DNA of 64,000 bases from Candidatus Saccharibacteria bacterium (GCA_016432585.1 CP066696.1:824113-888112); one strand, 5' to 3'. Shown: positions 42,796 through 50,660, counted from the first letter of the stretch. Program-made: numbers and translations. The notes: generated by a model from the sequence alone, not told the origin.

Positions 42796-42824
42796 TAAAA
42801 ACCTCCGCCGTAGCGGAGGTTTTT
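42796..42824. terminator. Bidirectional terminator between the peptide gene and pnp
   Basis: AAAAACCTCCGC, loop CGTA, GCGGAGGTTTTT: strong stem with A/T-runs on both sides. A second, weaker CCCCC/GGGGG hairpin lies at about 42753-42784. Confidence 0.9.
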
Positions 42825-42830
42825 GCGTTT

Positions 42831-44954
42831 TTACTTTTCGTCAATGTCTTTGAGGCTAAGGCTAAGGCGCCCTCGCTCGTCGATTCCGACAAGCTTTGCC
42901 TTCACAATCTGACCTTCATGCAAGATATCTTCTACCTTCTCGACACGCTCGTTTGAAAGCTGCGAAATATGCACCATGCCGTCGATTCCTGGCAAGATGT
43001 TAATAAACGCACCAAAGTCTTTGATACTAACGACTTTACCCTCGTAAATGCGGCCAACTTCTGGTTCCTCGGTAAGGCTCTTGATCCAGTTGATCGCCTT
43101 TTCGATATTTGCCGTGTCTGAGGCGGCAACGGTAATAAGTCCGTCGTCTTTGATGTCGATTTCGGCACCGGTTTCGGCGGTAATCTTGTTGATTACCTCG
43201 CCGCCCTTGCCTATCACCGCACCAATCTTATCTGGGTTGATTTTAATCTTTTCGATACGTGGAGCGTACGGACTAAGCGTTGCGCGTGGCGCCGCCATGG
43301 TAGTAAGCATGTGCGCAAGAATATGTGCACGACCAGGCTTTGCCTTGGTAAGTGCCTGGCGAAGAATATCAACAGGAAGACCATGAACTTTCATGTCCAT
43401 TTGGATTGCGGTGATACCCTTTTCGGTACCTGTTACCTTAAAGTCCATGTCACCCGCAAAATCTTCGGCATCGGCGATATCGCTCATAACGTACGGCGTG
43501 TCGCCGTCCATCATAAGGCCCATAGCGATACCCGAAACTGGCGCCTTTAGTGGCACACCTGCATCCATAAGGGCAAGCACGCTACTACAGGTAGCGGCCA
43601 TAGATGTCGAACCATTCTGGCTCATGATTTCTGTTACGCTACGGATAGCGTATGGGAATTCTTCTTCGGTTGGAAGCACGGGCATAACTGCGCGTTCTGC
43701 TAGGTAGCCGTGACCGATTTCGCGGCGGCCAGGACCACTAAGGCGACGAACTTCGCCAACTGTGTAACCAGGTGCGTTGTAGTGGTGCATGTAACGGCGC
43801 TCTCCGTCGTTTACTTCCATGGTATCAACCATTTGCGCGTAGCTAAGCGGTGCAAGCGTAACGATATTCATACCCTGCGTTACGCCGCGAGTAAAGAGCG
43901 ACGAACCATGTGCGCGTGGCAAGATACCAACTTCGCTTGAAAGCTGACGGATTTCGTCGAGCTTGCGGCCGTCTGGGCGCGTACCGTTTTCAACGATTCC
44001 CCGGCGAACGTCTTTGTGAAGTGCCATAGTGAATGCTTCGTCGTATTCCCAGCGCAGTGCCGAGTATTCTTCGTGGCCGAATTTCTCTTCCATTGCGGCG
44101 TGAAATTCGTCGCGCATAACCGAAATCATTTCGTTGCGTTCTGGGTACGGACGCTGAAGGTCTTCGCCGATCTTGCCTTTCGTCCATTCATCAACAACTG
44201 CCTGAATCTCTTCGTTTGGCAAGATAAGCTCAACCTCTAGCGGCGTAACGCCAACTTTTTCGACAAGTTCTTTTTGCAAAGCGATTGCTGGTTGCAACGC
44301 CTCGTGCGCCCATGCCAGCGCATCGGCTACAAGATCTTCGCTTACTTCGTTTGCGCCGGCTTCTACCATAGTAATACCGCTGGCAACACCAGCAACAACA
44401 AGGTCAAGAGCGCTTTCTTCGCGCTCGGTAGGCGATGCAAAGGCCTTGAATTCACCGTTTACTTGCGCAACGCGAAGCCCAGCAACGGGGCCATCGAACG
44501 GTGCGCCCGTGAGCATAAGCGCCGTGCTAATAGCGATCATCGCAATAGCATCCGGGCGGAAATCTGGATCCATTGAAAGAACACTCGCGATTGTTTGTAC
44601 CTCTTGGCGGTACCCCTTTGGAAACAGAGGACGAATTGGACGATCGATAAGACGGCCAATCAGAATTGCTTCGTCGCTTGGGCGACCTTCGCGTTTAATA
44701 AAGCGGCTACCGCTTATTTTGCCAGCTGCATACATTTTTTCTTCGTAATCGATAGAAAGCGGAAAGTAATCCATGCCGCTAATGGGCTTCTTACCAACCA
44801 TTGCAGAACCGAGCACGACAGTGTCGCCGTAGGTAACAAGAACGCTTCCATCGGTACGGAATCCAACACGGTTTACCTCTAGGGTAAGTGGTTTTCCGCA
44901 CAGCTGAGTAGTGACAGATAAAATTTCTTTACCTGTCGGGTTAATTGTAGACAT
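42831..44954 (-). CDS. pnp: Polynucleotide phosphorylase
   Basis: 707 residues, family-typical. Two RNase PH domains (first GDTVVLGSAMVGKKP; second TRGVTQGMNIVTLAP, with GRREIGHGYLAERA and the catalytic FKVTGTEKGITAIQMDMK) are separated by an alpha-helical domain. A KH domain (IGAVIGKGGEVINKI) and an S1 domain (GRIYEGKVVSIKDFGAFINI) follow. It degrades RNA 3'-5' using phosphate. AAGGAG lies upstream of the ATG and a long structured leader precedes it, suggesting post-transcriptional control. Confidence 0.97.
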   Translation of the reverse strand: MSTINPTGKEILSVTTQLCGKPLTLEVNRVGFRTDGSVLVTYGDTVVLGSAMVGKKPISGMDYFPLSIDYEEKMYAAGKISGSRFIKREGRPSDEAILIGRLIDRPIRPLFPKGYRQEVQTIASVLSMDPDFRPDAIAMIAISTALMLTGAPFDGPVAGLRVAQVNGEFKAFASPTEREESALDLVVAGVASGITMVEAGANEVSEDLVADALAWAHEALQPAIALQKELVEKVGVTPLEVELILPNEEIQAVVDEWTKGKIGEDLQRPYPERNEMISVMRDEFHAAMEEKFGHEEYSALRWEYDEAFTMALHKDVRRGIVENGTRPDGRKLDEIRQLSSEVGILPRAHGSSLFTRGVTQGMNIVTLAPLSYAQMVDTMEVNDGERRYMHHYNAPGYTVGEVRRLSGPGRREIGHGYLAERAVMPVLPTEEEFPYAIRSVTEIMSQNGSTSMAATCSSVLALMDAGVPLKAPVSGIAMGLMMDGDTPYVMSDIADAEDFAGDMDFKVTGTEKGITAIQMDMKVHGLPVDILRQALTKAKPGRAHILAHMLTTMAAPRATLSPYAPRIEKIKINPDKIGAVIGKGGEVINKITAETGAEIDIKDDGLITVAASDTANIEKAINWIKSLTEEPEVGRIYEGKVVSIKDFGAFINILPGIDGMVHISQLSNERVEKVEDILHEGQIVKAKLVGIDERGRLSLSLKDIDEK

Positions 44955-45083
44955 TAATTGTTTTCTCCTTTTTTGTTCACTCGACTATTATCGGGCGATA
45001 AGTAACGGGTATAGTAATTTGAATCGATAAATTGCTATATCCACCACTTAAGAGCCGCGCCTGCGAGTGATACCTATAGTATA
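44955..45083 (-). promoter_or_regulatory. Promoter and structured 5' leader of pnp
   Basis: A -10 TATACT (45078-45083, minus strand) predicts a leader of about 117 nt. It can fold into nested helices: CACTCG (45064-45069) with CGAGTG (44978-44983) immediately upstream of the ribosome site, GGCG with CGCC inside it, and an inner hairpin TATAG-C-AATTT / AAATT-A-CTATA. Such a leader could serve autoregulation, as in other bacteria where PNPase controls its own message, but the fold here is different and only predicted. Confidence 0.55.
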
Positions 45084-45194
45084 CCGCAAAGTGTCGCCCA
45101 GGCATATTGGTTAAGCTTGAAAAAGTCTCGTTCAATTGTCAAATAACACATGCTATGTGTAGGTTTAGACAAAAATATCTCTTGACGTCAATGC

Positions 45195-45674
45195 TTAGAA
45201 CTTTTCGTTTAACCGTTGGTTTAAGCGTTCTATCCGGTCTTCGACCGTCATTGTCTCGCGAAGCTGCGTCCGAGAAATAGCCGCCGCTGGTGTTATATCA
45301 CGCACATGCAAACTACAGTCGAGATCTTGGCAACATAAAAACGAACGAGATGATTTGTCCGAATCGACGATACTAATAATTGCCGAGTTTGAGCCCCGCT
45401 GCCATGTTGCGCATATATCGCAAATAATCGCTTCTACCCTGCCAGAGGCATTTGCCGTGCGTTTTTGCAATCGGAACGGCAAGATTCGCGTCGCTTCAGC
45501 GCGCGGTATAATCAAAACTCCCTCGGACTTGCTTTTATTCAACACCGCTAGAAAATCACGTTCTTTCCAGTGCGTTATTTCTTCGGGAACAAACCTAAGC
45601 TCGCGCTTAAGGCGCGGTTTTATATTTGCCTGTTTTAGCAGGTCTTCAAGTTCCTGCCGCGATACCGTATGCAT
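45195..45674 (-). CDS. FusB/FusC-type EF-G-binding zinc protein
   Basis: 159 residues. The C-terminal half has the treble-clef zinc pattern of the FBP_C domain: ICDICATW, then FLCCQDLDCSLHVRD. FusB proteins bind elongation factor G on the ribosome and free it when stuck, which can protect against fusidic acid. The helical N-terminal half (VSRQELEDLLKQANIK) fits. It lies 4 bp after the Gre gene. A TACAAT -10 spans the Gre stop codon and ends 6 nt before this ATG, so it may have its own leaderless transcript as well. Confidence 0.78.
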   Translation of the reverse strand: MHTVSRQELEDLLKQANIKPRLKRELRFVPEEITHWKERDFLAVLNKSKSEGVLIIPRAEATRILPFRLQKRTANASGRVEAIICDICATWQRGSNSAIISIVDSDKSSRSFLCCQDLDCSLHVRDITPAAAISRTQLRETMTVEDRIERLNQRLNEKF

Positions 45675-45678
45675 TCTT

Positions 45679-46137
45679 TTATTGTACCTCCTCGATATGC
45701 GTGGTGATATGCCCCACCTGTATCTCAGCCCCTACCTTCTTGCCAATTATCTGTTGCGCAAGGGGCGTATTGCAATTAATAACGATCGCTCCTTGCCAAT
45801 TTTGCCCAGCCCGCGGCGTCCAATCCCCTGCAACAAGATACGCTGCACCATTTTGCAATACCACCCGCGAGCCTATTCCTACCATGCCTTTTCTTGGCTT
45901 GGGTATGGTAAGTGAACTGCTACGCAAAACGTTTCGCAGCTGTTGTAATTCGGCATCTAACACGGATTGCCTGTCGCGAAGCGCATCGAACGGCGCGTTG
46001 TCGTGCCATGTTTCTGAAGATTGATTAAATACCTCGTAAAACTCTGGGCCGAGTGCCTGAATTTCATTTTGTAATTCGGAAATACGCGCCAACGCATACT
46101 GCCGGTCGTCATCTAAAATAACGAGCTCTTTAGCCAT
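45679..46137 (-). CDS. GreA/GreB-like transcript cleavage factor, altered tip
   Basis: 152 residues. An N-terminal antiparallel coiled coil (residues about 5-75) is followed by an FKBP-like domain with VVLQNGAAYLVAGDW and CNTPLAQQIIGKKVGAEI, as in GreA. In GreA the coil tip GDLSENAEY carries Asp41 and Glu44, which place magnesium at the polymerase active site. Here the tip reads ETWHDNAPF, so the first acid is Thr and the second is Asp. Cleavage stimulation may be reduced, or the factor may act differently. AGGAG precedes the ATG, and the leader holds the conserved 45-nt element. Confidence 0.8.
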   Translation of the reverse strand: MAKELVILDDDRQYALARISELQNEIQALGPEFYEVFNQSSETWHDNAPFDALRDRQSVLDAELQQLRNVLRSSSLTIPKPRKGMVGIGSRVVLQNGAAYLVAGDWTPRAGQNWQGAIVINCNTPLAQQIIGKKVGAEIQVGHITTHIEEVQ

Positions 46138-46165
46138 AAGATTCTCCTGTTGTTTATATAAGAAT

Positions 46166-46210
46166 CGCCAGCGGTTCGGCTCGTCCGAACGTGTTGCGAG
46201 CAGAGGATCC
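46166..46210 (-). promoter_or_regulatory. Conserved leader element, copy A (upstream of the Gre gene)
   Basis: Read on the minus strand it runs from GGATCCTCT through the hairpin GTTCGG-ACGAG-CCGAAC to CTGGCG, in the predicted 5' leader of the Gre gene (-10 TATAAT at 46234-46239, ATG at 46137). It matches copy B at 48051-48095 at 41 of 45 positions; all four differences are transitions outside the hairpin stem. The distance to AGGAG is similar in both. Confidence 0.8.
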
Positions 46211-46248
46211 TAAAGAGGATCATAATGATGATAATTATAGCATACAGA

Positions 46249-46277
46249 TTGACAACCCTATGTGTTTATGCTAATAT
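46249..46277 (+). promoter_or_regulatory. Consensus leaderless promoter
   Basis: TTGACA (46249-46254), 17 bp ending TTTATGC, TAATAT (46272-46277); the ATG at 46284 comes 6 nt later. It is divergent from the Gre promoter whose -10 lies at 46234-46239. Confidence 0.82.
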
Positions 46278-46283
46278 ACTAAG

Positions 46284-47402
46284 ATGAAGCCTGTTTTAGA
46301 CTTACCATCACCAAACGAACAGAATGAAAAAATAAACACGCCCGAAACCGAAAAATATCACGATCTTCTTCGCGATAATGCCGAGCAATTCTTAGCTCAC
46401 CCAGCGCTCGAAAAACTCATCGTCGCCTCGGAAGCGCTTGGTCGCCTCACCGATGAAGATATGGCTGAGCTCGTTGCTGCCCGCGAAGCTGGCAAAGCCG
46501 AGTACCTACGCAGCGTAGCGAAACTTGTCCAAAAAGCAATGGACTGGCGAACCGCCCCAGACGGCACAATACTTGAGCGCTGGGAAACTCCTAAAGACAG
46601 TGATTTGCCACCGGAATATTGTGAAGCTATCAAACAAGCCGGTATCGAACTAATGATGAACGACGAAGTGCCCGTCCCAAACAAAAAATTTAGTGTTGGG
46701 GCGGTTTTTGGCGCAACAGTAGTGCCTATCGCTAAACGTACCGACTTCTTCTACGACAGCCTTGAAGATGGCGTGGGTCAGATTGATACTTTAATCAATC
46801 TTGGAGCAGAACGTCCACTGGGTCCAGTAGACCGTAAGAATGCCGAAGCCTACCCCTATGTCAATAATGCCTCTGTCGAAACCGACCTCTTGGATTTAGC
46901 AGCGATTGATTGGTATACACGTCATGGCTACGCCGCCCCAAAGCTCTCGTATTATAGCCGTAGCACCGCCCTACGATGGGGGCCGACTTATGACACCACA
47001 TACAATATTCACACGATCGACGCCGAACAAAGCAGGCCTGATTGGGCACCCGAGATGTCATTCTCGCTTTCGGCCCCCTATGACAAAACTCACCACCCGC
47101 GTGCCAACACAGGAGAAACTCTCGATTTCGCAATGGAGATAACCGAGGTAAAGCCAGGCGACACAATGCTTGTTATTAGCCACCAACCCTACTTATTAGG
47201 GCAGCTTTTTGAGGCGCAGCGCGTCGGAATCGACCATGGCGTCCAGGTTGAAGGGGCTGGTTATGGCAACCTCAACCCTGCCCTTCCCGCAACAGTTTGG
47301 GGCGGCGAGATCGCGAAAGCCGCAACGAAAGCTAACGAGCTACTTGAAGCTATCGCTCAAGCCGAAGCAGCCTCATCTCAAGAGATGCCTCTTGCCGCTT
47401 AG
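46284..47402 (+). CDS. Uncharacterised protein, faintly DUF218-like
   Basis: 372 residues, soluble. The N-terminal third is helical (EKYHDLLRDNAEQFLAHPAL). The C-terminal part contains INLGAERPLGPVDRKNAEAY, ETDLLDLAAIDWYTRHGY, ANTGETLDFAMEI and GDTMLVISHQPYLLGQLFEA, an order of motifs resembling DUF218/YdcF-type proteins. The match is loose and I do not assign a function. It is transcribed from one of the best promoters in the window, leaderless, and its stop overlaps the converging rdgB by 4 bp. Confidence 0.7.
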   Translation: MKPVLDLPSPNEQNEKINTPETEKYHDLLRDNAEQFLAHPALEKLIVASEALGRLTDEDMAELVAAREAGKAEYLRSVAKLVQKAMDWRTAPDGTILERWETPKDSDLPPEYCEAIKQAGIELMMNDEVPVPNKKFSVGAVFGATVVPIAKRTDFFYDSLEDGVGQIDTLINLGAERPLGPVDRKNAEAYPYVNNASVETDLLDLAAIDWYTRHGYAAPKLSYYSRSTALRWGPTYDTTYNIHTIDAEQSRPDWAPEMSFSLSAPYDKTHHPRANTGETLDFAMEITEVKPGDTMLVISHQPYLLGQLFEAQRVGIDHGVQVEGAGYGNLNPALPATVWGGEIAKAATKANELLEAIAQAEAASSQEMPLAA

Positions 47403-47992
47403 GCGGTTTCGCGCAGCCACATAACAAAGCTTTTGTACGCCGATTTTTTGTCTTTTTCGACTCGGTGCAGCGCAAAATCTTCTTCGGTAAACTGGCTATA
47501 TGTCTTTCCGCCAAAGCCCGGAGGCGCGAATATCTTCCACAACGGCGACCATGCGTGTTCATGGTTGTTTTTGTCAATCGTAGTAATGATCTCGCCAACC
47601 GGATCTTGACCATCGAACGTATGAGTAGTGCCGTCCTCATCGACAAATACGAGCGAGCTCATAAAGTATGCACGACGGTCTTTTTTGCCCTCCATAAACG
47701 ACAAGATGCCTTCTATCCCCACTGTTTCAAGCATGTATTTGATATAAGGGCCAGGAAATCCACCAAGAGCATAAATATGAAACGAACTGTCATCAACCAA
47801 TACGGGTTGTTTAACAATTGCATACGCTTGCTTCGCTTTCACGGCGGCTACCTCGGACGCCGTATTCGCCTGCGGCTCGATAAGATCAAGAGATTTTTGA
47901 ACTACTTTTATATCTAAGTCATGTCCTTTCAAATACGCACGAAGCGATGCAACCTTTCCGCTGTTACCCGTTGCAAAGATGATCTCTTTCAT
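47399..47992 (-). CDS. rdgB: RdgB/HAM1-type nucleoside triphosphate pyrophosphatase
   Basis: 197 residues from the ATG at 47992. IIFATGNSGKVASLRAYL is the HAM1 substrate loop, followed by VLVDDSSFHIYALGGFPGPY and YSQFTEEDFALH. It removes inosine/xanthosine triphosphates or other non-standard nucleotides from the pool. TACAAT (48002-48007) lies 9 nt upstream, giving a leader of about 2 nt, and the longer frame upstream is therefore not used. It is divergent from the NUDIX gene, also a pool-cleaning enzyme type. Confidence 0.88.
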   Translation of the reverse strand: MKEIIFATGNSGKVASLRAYLKGHDLDIKVVQKSLDLIEPQANTASEVAAVKAKQAYAIVKQPVLVDDSSFHIYALGGFPGPYIKYMLETVGIEGILSFMEGKKDRRAYFMSSLVFVDEDGTTHTFDGQDPVGEIITTIDKNNHEHAWSPLWKIFAPPGFGGKTYSQFTEEDFALHRVEKDKKSAYKSFVMWLRETA

Positions 47993-48023
47993 AGTGCCAC
48001 TATTGTACCACGGGCACTCATGG

Positions 48024-48029
48024 TATACT
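48024..48029 (+). promoter_or_regulatory. -10 of the NUDIX gene promoter
   Basis: TATACT preceded by TGG (extended -10 type). Predicted start near 48036, placing leader element B and about 95 nt of 5' leader before the ATG at 48130. Confidence 0.6.
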
Positions 48030-48050
48030 TGAGCCATTACGATCCGCGTG

Positions 48051-48095
48051 GGATCCTCTATTCGCAATACGTTCGGACGAGCCGAACCACTGGCG
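48051..48095 (+). promoter_or_regulatory. Conserved leader element, copy B (upstream of the NUDIX gene)
   Basis: Same orientation relative to its gene as copy A: GGATCCTCT, then the GTTCGG-ACGAG-CCGAAC hairpin, then CTGGCG. It ends 34 nt before the ATG, with ACAGGAG in between. UCCU in its 5' part can pair with the AGGA of the ribosome site, a possible sequestration. Confidence 0.8.
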
Positions 48096-48129
48096 CTACG
48101 ACAACTAAAACTAAATTACAGGAGCTCTT

Positions 48130-48585
48130 ATGCAAGTACGACGAGTGGCGACAAGAGGCATTATTTTTAAAGATGGCAAGATGCTTTGCCAGCAGCTTAA
48201 AGCAGGCGACGACAATTCAAAACGCGATTACTGGTGTACGCCAGGCGGCGGCCTCGATATCGGCGAGTCGATCAAAGATGGGCTGTACCGGGAGATGATA
48301 GAAGAAACTGGCATTGCCCCAAAAATTGGCAAGCTTTTATTTATTCAGCAGTTTTCCGAAGACGGCGTTAAAGAACAGATGGAATTCTTTTTTCATATCG
48401 AAAACGCAGAGGATTACGAAGTGATCGACCTTAGCGCCACGACACATGGCGAGTTAGAAATCGAACATGTCGAGTTTGTCGACCCAACAAAACATAATGT
48501 CCTTCCGGCGTTTTTGCAGTCAATGGATATTCAGGCGCATATCGATTCTGGCGATCCAGTACACGTATACTACGAAACACACTAG
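48130..48585 (+). CDS. NUDIX hydrolase
   Basis: 151 residues. The Nudix box GLDIGESIKDGLYREMIEET with the following GI matches GX5EX7REUXEEXGU. It would hydrolyse a nucleoside diphosphate linked to another group; substrate unknown. CAGGAGCTCTT precedes the ATG. Its leader contains the element shared with the Gre gene. It converges on the ASCH gene with a 4-bp overlap. Confidence 0.92.
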   Translation: MQVRRVATRGIIFKDGKMLCQQLKAGDDNSKRDYWCTPGGGLDIGESIKDGLYREMIEETGIAPKIGKLLFIQQFSEDGVKEQMEFFFHIENAEDYEVIDLSATTHGELEIEHVEFVDPTKHNVLPAFLQSMDIQAHIDSGDPVHVYYETH

Positions 48586-48923
48586 ACAATTAGCACGAGC
48601 TCAATACCGATAACGCCAAGTCTCTTTTGGTCACTAGAAGAATAAAACTGTGAGATTTGCGAAAGCAATTCCGCTACGCTCTTCCCGCCGAATTTCTGTG
48701 GGGAGTTACGTGTAAACATGTCTTCGAACGTTTGGTAACGCAAAAGCCCAACCACCCTTGCCTTTACTTGAATTTCAGGTTTTTCCGCGTGCGCAAAAAT
48801 AATTTCATCACCAATAGAAATTTCTTGGCGCTTTGCGTCGTAGAGGCGCGATTCAATCGTTTTGGTGCCGGTGGCAATTGCGTTGAATGGCCGGTCACTG
48901 AGTTTCATAACATGTGTTTTCAT
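48582..48923 (-). CDS. ASCH-domain protein
   Basis: 113 residues. KTIESRLYDAKRQEISIGDE and the strand pattern that follows (IIFAHAEK, VKARVVGLLRY) are the ASCH core, a PUA-like beta-barrel thought to bind RNA or modified nucleotides. A GAGGAC site lies upstream. It follows rpsO after that gene's terminator, and its role is otherwise unknown. Confidence 0.82.
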   Translation of the reverse strand: MKTHVMKLSDRPFNAIATGTKTIESRLYDAKRQEISIGDEIIFAHAEKPEIQVKARVVGLLRYQTFEDMFTRNSPQKFGGKSVAELLSQISQFYSSSDQKRLGVIGIELVLIV

Positions 48924-48945
48924 AGAGAAATGTCCTCAACAAAAA

Positions 48946-48967
48946 ACTCCGCAATTATTTGCGGAGT
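48946..48967 (-). terminator. Terminator of rpsO
   Basis: 9-bp stem ACTCCGCAA/TTGCGGAGT followed by TTTTTT on the minus strand; the left arm includes the last codons of rpsO. Confidence 0.85.
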
Positions 48968-49221
48968 CCGAGGGCGGCGACGGTTGCTTTGTAACCTTCG
49001 AAGTCGTGCTTCTCGAGGTATTTTAGCAAGCGTTTGCGACGACCGACCATCTGAATAAGACCGCGACGAGCCATGTGGTCGTGCTTGTTGGTCTTTAGGT
49101 GCTCGGTAATCTCTTTGATACGGACAGTCAAAACTGAAGCCTGTGCCTGTGGGCTACCGACATCGTTTTTGTGAGTCTGTGTCAAAGCAAGTGCCTTGGC
49201 TTTGTTTTCTGCTGTAATCAT
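48955..49221 (-). CDS. rpsO: Ribosomal protein S15
   Basis: 88 residues from the ATG at 49221; a GTG one codon earlier is the alternative. The sequence shows the S15 helices: VLTVRIKEITEHLKTNKHD and RGLIQMVGRRKRLLKYLEKH. No SD is present; TACAAT (49230-49235) ends 8 nt before the ATG, so the mRNA is nearly leaderless, unlike the usual S15-binding leader. It is not adjacent to pnp here, although the two are neighbours in many bacteria. Confidence 0.94.
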   Translation of the reverse strand: MITAENKAKALALTQTHKNDVGSPQAQASVLTVRIKEITEHLKTNKHDHMARRGLIQMVGRRKRLLKYLEKHDFEGYKATVAALGLRK

Positions 49222-49267
49222 CACGAGATATTGTAACAGAGTTGGAAAAATATTTCAACAGGTACCG

Positions 49268-49984
49268 CTAGCTGCGCCACTCTATCGTAAATCGATAGGT
49301 TTTCGCGGCACCTGGCGCCAGCACCTGATCATTTCCCGGCGTTGATTTTAAAAACGCGTATCCCTCCTTCGTTGGCTCTACGCAAACATATGATCCTAGT
49401 AGGTCCGTCCATATCGCCCAAGCTGTTAAATCTTTCGAGGTAAGTGTTATATGCCGCCCCAAAATTGATAGTTCCTGCTGCCCGCCAAAAATAAATTCGG
49501 TCTCGCCAAGCTCATCGAGTTTCCGCTTTTCGCCGTTAATGCGTACGCCATCGTGGCCGCCACGAGCGGTAAAATACGGGTGAAACCCCGGCGCAAAACG
49601 CAAAGGCTTTACGCCGTTATTTGTTATGGATAGTACGGCTGTTAGCTGGCGGTCTCCTAGCGTGTAGGTAACTGTCGCCTCTGTACCGGCATAGTCGCCG
49701 TCTTCTTTTTTAAGAGTTAATGTCGAAGAATTATCACTTTGCTCTTCAACTTCCCATGTACTCGTGCGTCCAAAGCCATGTTGCTCTAGGCCGCTATCGC
49801 CACCTGGCCCAAAATTTGGCAAGCACACGTGCATGCCACCACGCTTTTTCTGACTTCCATCGGCAGTTTTCAGCAGGCGTGTCGGGAACAAAACGTCGCC
49901 GTTGTCGTCTGATAGATTCGTTAGCCATGCGCCAATCGGATCGATAATCGCCTTCGTTTGCCCATGCCACAGTTCCATTTCCAT
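49268..49984 (-). CDS. Aldose 1-epimerase-like protein
   Basis: About 238 residues; a second ATG two codons in is equally plausible given an AGGAGG upstream. It has the galactose-mutarotase fold: CLPNFGPGGDSGLEQHGFGR with the substrate His and Arg, PGFHPYF with the catalytic His, and a C-terminal Glu-containing CVEPTKEG. This pattern fits the hexose(-phosphate) mutarotase superfamily, sugar unknown. It follows truB by 8 bp, so the two share a transcript. Confidence 0.85.
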   Translation of the reverse strand: MEMELWHGQTKAIIDPIGAWLTNLSDDNGDVLFPTRLLKTADGSQKKRGGMHVCLPNFGPGGDSGLEQHGFGRTSTWEVEEQSDNSSTLTLKKEDGDYAGTEATVTYTLGDRQLTAVLSITNNGVKPLRFAPGFHPYFTARGGHDGVRINGEKRKLDELGETEFIFGGQQELSILGRHITLTSKDLTAWAIWTDLLGSYVCVEPTKEGYAFLKSTPGNDQVLAPGAAKTYRFTIEWRS

Positions 49985-49992
49985 CTCCCCTC

Positions 49993-50652
49993 CTAGTCTT
50001 TGACACCTAAATCACTCAATTTTTTCGCGTCCGCCACCGACCAGTCGTTAATTGCCGTGCGGCGTAGCTGCGTACAGTACGCGCCCGTTCCCAGCGCTTC
50101 GCCAATATCAACAGCAAGACTACGAATGTAGGTACCACTGCTAACATGGGTGCGAATTTTTATATTCGGGTAGTCGTATTCAATAAGATCGAGACTATAG
50201 ACCGTCACGTTTCGTAGTGGGATTTCTACTTCTTGGCCGTCACGGGCGAGCTTGTAAGCACGCTGACCGTTGATTTTGATTGCGCTAAAAATAGGCGGAC
50301 GCTGCGATATTTCACCTGTAAAACGAGCAAGTACATCCATGATTTCGCTTTGAGTTGACACTTTAGAATTGATATCAGTAAGATCCCCCTCTGGATCGCC
50401 CGTCGTACTGGTCTGCCCCAATCGGAATGTCGCCTCGTATACTTTGTCGAGTTTTGTATAATGCCCGGCGTTCTTACATTCCTTCCCTACCACAATAATC
50501 ATAAGACCCGTCGCAAACGGATCGAGCGTGCCGGTGTGACCTACCTTCACCTTTTTGCCTGCTTCGCGGCTAAGAACACGCCTCACGCGCGCTACAACAC
50601 CAAAACTCGTCATCTCGGCCGGTTTGTCAATTAAAAGAATGCCATCTGTCAT
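49993..50652 (-). CDS. truB: tRNA pseudouridine-55 synthase TruB
   Basis: 219 residues, at the short end for the family. GILLIDKPAEMTSFGVVARV opens the protein; VGHTGTLDPFATGLM holds the catalytic Asp; RPPIFSAIKINGQRAYKLAR follows. The C-terminal PUA domain of longer TruB proteins is missing. It makes pseudouridine 55 in the T-loop of tRNAs. TATAAT (50661-50666, minus strand) ends 8 nt before the ATG, so the leader is about 1 nt. Confidence 0.94.
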   Translation of the reverse strand: MTDGILLIDKPAEMTSFGVVARVRRVLSREAGKKVKVGHTGTLDPFATGLMIIVVGKECKNAGHYTKLDKVYEATFRLGQTSTTGDPEGDLTDINSKVSTQSEIMDVLARFTGEISQRPPIFSAIKINGQRAYKLARDGQEVEIPLRNVTVYSLDLIEYDYPNIKIRTHVSSGTYIRSLAVDIGEALGTGAYCTQLRRTAINDWSVADAKKLSDLGVKD

Positions 50653-50660
50653 GTTTATCT

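Noticed and set aside
46138-48110. Inverted-repeat-bounded mobile element formed by copies A and B of the 45-nt sequence
   Set aside because: The enclosed genes are rdgB and an unrelated protein with no transposase, and no target-site duplication was seen. The copies sit at the same place relative to two genes' ribosome sites, which fits a leader element better.
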